This document shows, in pieces, positions 33,377 through 36,001 of a stretch of 36,001 nt of DNA (the first letter of the stretch is position 1; each line of letters opens with the position of its first letter). The stretch is from an uncultured Pseudomonadales bacterium (GTDB lineage Bacteria; Pseudomonadota; Gammaproteobacteria; Pseudomonadales; Balneatricaceae). The DNA lies in contig CALKFY010000011.1 in the NCBI GenBank assembly GCA_938084925.1, positions 1 through 36,001 on the forward strand. Direction: 5' to 3'. The notes beneath the pieces are model-generated. The model made no database searches and was not told the DNA's origin. It saw nothing but the letters and a program-made list of their open reading frames with translations. Both the position numbers and the translations under genes were made by a program.

Positions 33377-34660
33377 TTAAGGGCTGCCTAGTTTGTAGGC
33401 TTGCAATTGATCTAGATGATCTTCAGCCAATGGTTTGAAAGATTTCAGCTGTTCTTTGTTAAGTGGTTGTACATTCGGGAACTTCACCTTGAGGGGGTTC
33501 TTGTGTACACCATTGACGCGGAATTCATAGTGTAGGTGTGGCCCTGTGGCGGTGCCAGACATACCAATGTAGCCAATTACCTGCCCCTGCTTAACTCGGG
33601 AGCCACTCCTTACTTTGCTGTTGTACTTGGACATATGGGCATAAAGGGTGGTGTAGATGCCGGCGTGTTGAATAATAACGGTACGGCCATAGCCGCCTTT
33701 GGTGCCTCGCCAAATAACCTTGCCGTCACCTGAGGCCTTAATAGGTGTGCCAGTGGCGGCGGCGTAGTCAACACCACGATGAGGGCGCACGGTCTTCAAA
33801 ATAGGGTGCAAACGCTTGGGGTTGTACTTGGAGCTAATGCGGAAGAAGTCGACTGGGCTACGCAAGAAGGCCTTGCGCATGCTGTAGCCCTTTTCGTTGT
33901 AGTAGTTGCCGTCTGTGTATCGAATGGCGTTGACGATGCGGTCCTGGTTAATGAATTGCGCGGCTAGTATATTGCCTTCACCAAATGGACGGTCGTCTAA
34001 AAACTTTTCTTCGTAAAGTACAGCAAAGCTGTCGCCAGCACGTATGTCTAGGGCGAAATCAATATCCCAGCCAAATATATTAGCAAGTTCCATAAGCTTT
34101 TTCTGGGATAGGCCAGCCTTGTTGCCATCTACAAATAGCGAGCTTTGAATTGTGCCTTTGGCAAACTTAGGGCGTAAATCCGGTTCACGCACAATCTTCT
34201 GAATACTGTAGCCACCGTCTTCATTGCGGATAACTAGATCTTGTTCGAGTTGATTTTTAACGTGGCGTATTTTTTCTATGCTGCCTTGATTAATGATGAA
34301 ATCTAGGCTTTGGCCTGGTTTTAACTTGGTCAGGGCTTTTGAACTCTTAGTGGCCTTGCTGATGCGGTACACGTCTTGAGGTGTTAGGCCAATGCGTCTA
34401 AACAGAGTCGATAGGTTGTCACCGGAATTAACTTTCACGGTTTGCCAGTCTTCTTCAAAAACGGGTTCAGCCAGTGGCACTGAATCAGCGTTGGGTGTTT
34501 CTGTGCTGTCGTTGCTACTAGGTTCCGCAACGTCTATGGGTACGGTGATGACGATAGGGGTGTTGCTTGGCTCTTCGTTGCTAAAAGTGAATAGCAATGC
34601 CATGCCAATGCCAATGGCGACAAGAGTGGCTAGATGTATTTTAGGGAACGACTTTTTCAC
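33377..34660 (-). CDS. mepM: M23 peptidoglycan DD-endopeptidase, MepM-like
   Basis: A 427-residue membrane-anchored hydrolase that cuts peptidoglycan cross-links. Residues 9-26 are an N-terminal membrane anchor, a linker of acidic/proline residues follows, then an OapA/LysM-like domain at about 72-125 (QTVKVNSGDNLSTLFRRIG) and an M23 domain at about 275-400. Zinc ligands are H294 and D298 (PHRGVDY) and H377 in HLHYEF, with H375 beside it. The domain order matches MepM/YebA. It is next to tyrS, as in Pseudomonas (PA0667-tyrZ). It is convergent with erpA and divergent from tyrS. TATAAT about 35 bases upstream on the minus strand is a possible -10. Confidence 0.94.
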   Translation of the reverse strand: MKKSFPKIHLATLVAIGIGMALLFTFSNEEPSNTPIVITVPIDVAEPSSNDSTETPNADSVPLAEPVFEEDWQTVKVNSGDNLSTLFRRIGLTPQDVYRISKATKSSKALTKLKPGQSLDFIINQGSIEKIRHVKNQLEQDLVIRNEDGGYSIQKIVREPDLRPKFAKGTIQSSLFVDGNKAGLSQKKLMELANIFGWDIDFALDIRAGDSFAVLYEEKFLDDRPFGEGNILAAQFINQDRIVNAIRYTDGNYYNEKGYSMRKAFLRSPVDFFRISSKYNPKRLHPILKTVRPHRGVDYAAATGTPIKASGDGKVIWRGTKGGYGRTVIIQHAGIYTTLYAHMSKYNSKVRSGSRVKQGQVIGYIGMSGTATGPHLHYEFRVNGVHKNPLKVKFPNVQPLNKEQLKSFKPLAEDHLDQLQAYKLGSP

Positions 34661-34931
34661 AATGGATAGGTGCGGCGCTTGTGGTTATGGATAATTATTA
34701 TAAGACAAAAAATAGACTCTGTGGGTTCCCTTTATGTTGTCTTAAGTCATTAGGACTGGTGTTGCAGGTCCAATGGAGGCGCATTGTAGCATGTCCGCCA
34801 CGGTTGAACAGTTGTATAAGCGGTAGAAATGTTGATAAGTGCTTAGTTGATGGGGGATTTGTGTTTCATCGTCGCCTTAAAGCAGTTAAAATGACGAACC
34901 TTATTAATACACCCAAACACAAGTGAACCCT

Positions 34932-36001
34932 ATGAGTGCTGTAGACACCAATTTGCTCGCCGACCTAGAAATGCGCGGCTTGATTAACCAAATGACTTCT
35001 CCGGAAGACTTGGCTGAACACCTGCAAGAGTCTCGCACTTTGTATTGTGGCTTTGATCCAACTGCGGACAGCCTGCATATTGGTAGCTTGGTGCCTCTAT
35101 TGGTGCTGAAGCGTTTCCAGCAAGCTGGCCACAAGCCTCTGGCTTTGGTAGGTGGTGCCACAGGTATGATTGGTGACCCAAGCTTTAAGGCCCAAGAGCG
35201 TAAGCTAAACGATGAAGATACTATTAATGGTTGGGTTGAAAAGCTCAAGCGCCAAGTAAGTGCTTTTGTGGAATTCAATGATGCGCCTAATGGGGCTGAG
35301 GTGGTGAACAACTACGACTGGACTCACAATGTTGATGTGCTGACGTTTTTGCGTGATATCGGTAAGCACTTCTCTATTAATCAGATGATTCAAAAAGAAT
35401 CCGTAAAGCAGCGTATCGATCGTGATGGCGATGGTATCTCCTTTACTGAGTTTACCTATATGGTACTGCAGTCTTTTGACTTCTCTGAATTGTACAATCA
35501 GTACAACTGCACCTTGCAGATTGGTGGTAGTGACCAGTGGGGTAATATCACTGGCGGTACAGAGCTAACTCGCCGCCGCTTTAAAGGGCAGGTGTTTGGC
35601 TTAACCTTGCCGCTTGTTACTAAGTCCGACGGCACTAAGTTTGGTAAGACAGAATCCGGTACTATCTGGTTAGATGCTAAGAAGACTTCTCAGTATGCCT
35701 TTTATCAGTTCTGGATTAATTCCGCTGATGCCGATGTGTATCAGTTCCTGCGTTACTTCACCTTCTTAGGTGAAGCTGAAATGGTTGCTGTTGAAGAGCG
35801 TGATAAAGCGGCGCAAGGTCGTCCAGAAGCGCAAGGTATCTTAGCCGCAGAAGTGACGCGCTTGGTGCACGGTGAAGAAGGTCTGCAGGCAGCTCTGCGT
35901 ATTAGTGAGGCCTTGTTCTCTGGCGATCTGGCGCAGCTGACTGATGCTGACCTAGAGCAATTATACCAAGACGGCATGCCTGCGAGTGACGCTGGCGCTG
36001 A
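34932..36001 (+). CDS. tyrS: Tyrosyl-tRNA synthetase (cut by window edge)
   Basis: The visible 356 residues, from ATG 34932, are a class I TyrS of the E. coli TyrS type; the C-terminal tRNA-binding S4-like part lies beyond the right edge. Signatures are [20 protein letters not shown] (the HIGH equivalent HIGS), [24 protein letters not shown] and the KMSKS equivalent KFGKT. It is divergent from the M23 peptidase gene, with a 271-base spacer in which I see no attenuator or T-box element. The ribosome site is weak. Confidence 0.98.
   Translation, partial: MSAVDTNLLADLEMRGLINQMTSPEDLAEHLQESRTLYCGFDPTADSLHIGSLVPLLVLKRFQQAGHKPLALVGGATGMIGDPSFKAQERKLNDEDTINGWVEKLKRQVSAFVEFNDAPNGAEVVNNYDWTHNVDVLTFLRDIGKHFSINQMIQKESVKQRIDRDGDGISFTEFTYMVLQSFDFSELYNQYNCTLQIGGSDQWGNITGGTELTRRRFKGQVFGLTLPLVTKSDGTKFGKTESGTIWLDAKKTSQYAFYQFWINSADADVYQFLRYFTFLGEAEMVAVEERDKAAQGRPEAQGILAAEVTRLVHGEEGLQAALRISEALFSGDLAQLTDADLEQLYQDGMPASDAGA

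Overview
This 36 kb window reads as ordinary chromosome from a gammaproteobacterium related to Pseudomonas, Marinobacter and other Oceanospirillales/Cellvibrionales-type lineages. The evidence is gene content and order: pyrR-pyrB-pyrC' with an inactive dihydroorotase homologue, a tkt-gap/epd-pgk-fba run, folK overlapping pcnB, gluQ beside dksA, mrcB followed by a TPR lipoprotein of the LpoP type, and argC-erpA-M23 peptidase-tyrS. Base composition looks near balanced, and the tetranucleotide CTAG is unusually common. I see no tRNA, rRNA, CRISPR, prophage or transposase gene.

Layout. Positions 1-1134 (minus) hold a two-component pair: a histidine kinase cut by the window edge and a response regulator whose DNA-binding domain precedes its receiver. 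A 378-base gap with a 93-bp tandem repeat follows. Positions 1513-5319 (minus) are a tight run yqgE-ruvX-pyrR-pyrB-pyrC' for pyrimidine synthesis and its companions. Then come gshB, rsmE and metK (minus). A 513-base divergent spacer (8399-8911) holds a probable structured metK leader, a metK promoter and an interspersed inverted repeat. Positions 8912-14247 (plus) are the pentose-phosphate/glycolysis genes tkt, gap/epd, pgk and fba. Positions 14299-17038 (minus) encode a partner-switch module: a STAS protein and an 805-residue REC-PP2C-HATPase-Hpt protein. Positions 17189-23449 (minus) carry a thiolase, panC, panB, folK, pcnB, gluQ and dksA. sfsA (plus) meets a small Rieske protein (minus) tail to tail with overlap. 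mrcB and lpoP (plus), an unknown membrane protein, hemL and a ClC channel (minus) follow. argC and erpA (plus), an M23 peptidase (minus) and tyrS (plus, cut by the right edge) complete the window.

How the parts work together. Most genes are core metabolism and cell maintenance: UMP synthesis, SAM and glutathione synthesis, central carbon flow, pantothenate and folate precursors, RNA and tRNA modification, peptidoglycan synthesis and remodelling, Fe-S delivery, haem precursor and arginine synthesis. The regulatory genes are the two-component pair, the STAS/PP2C switch, PyrR and DksA. Intergenic spaces carry several palindromic repeat families (GGGGTCAGA, GTAGGTTGGG, TCATTGCGAG and GGAGTCAG types).

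Most interesting items: a 5' leader of metK with nested helices that match no riboswitch class I recognise; the fusion of an Hpt domain onto an HsbR-like phosphatase; the 93-bp tandem palindrome array; a perfect 28-bp palindrome behind erpA; and an IscR type-1-like site over the erpA promoter. No clearly new multi-gene system is visible.
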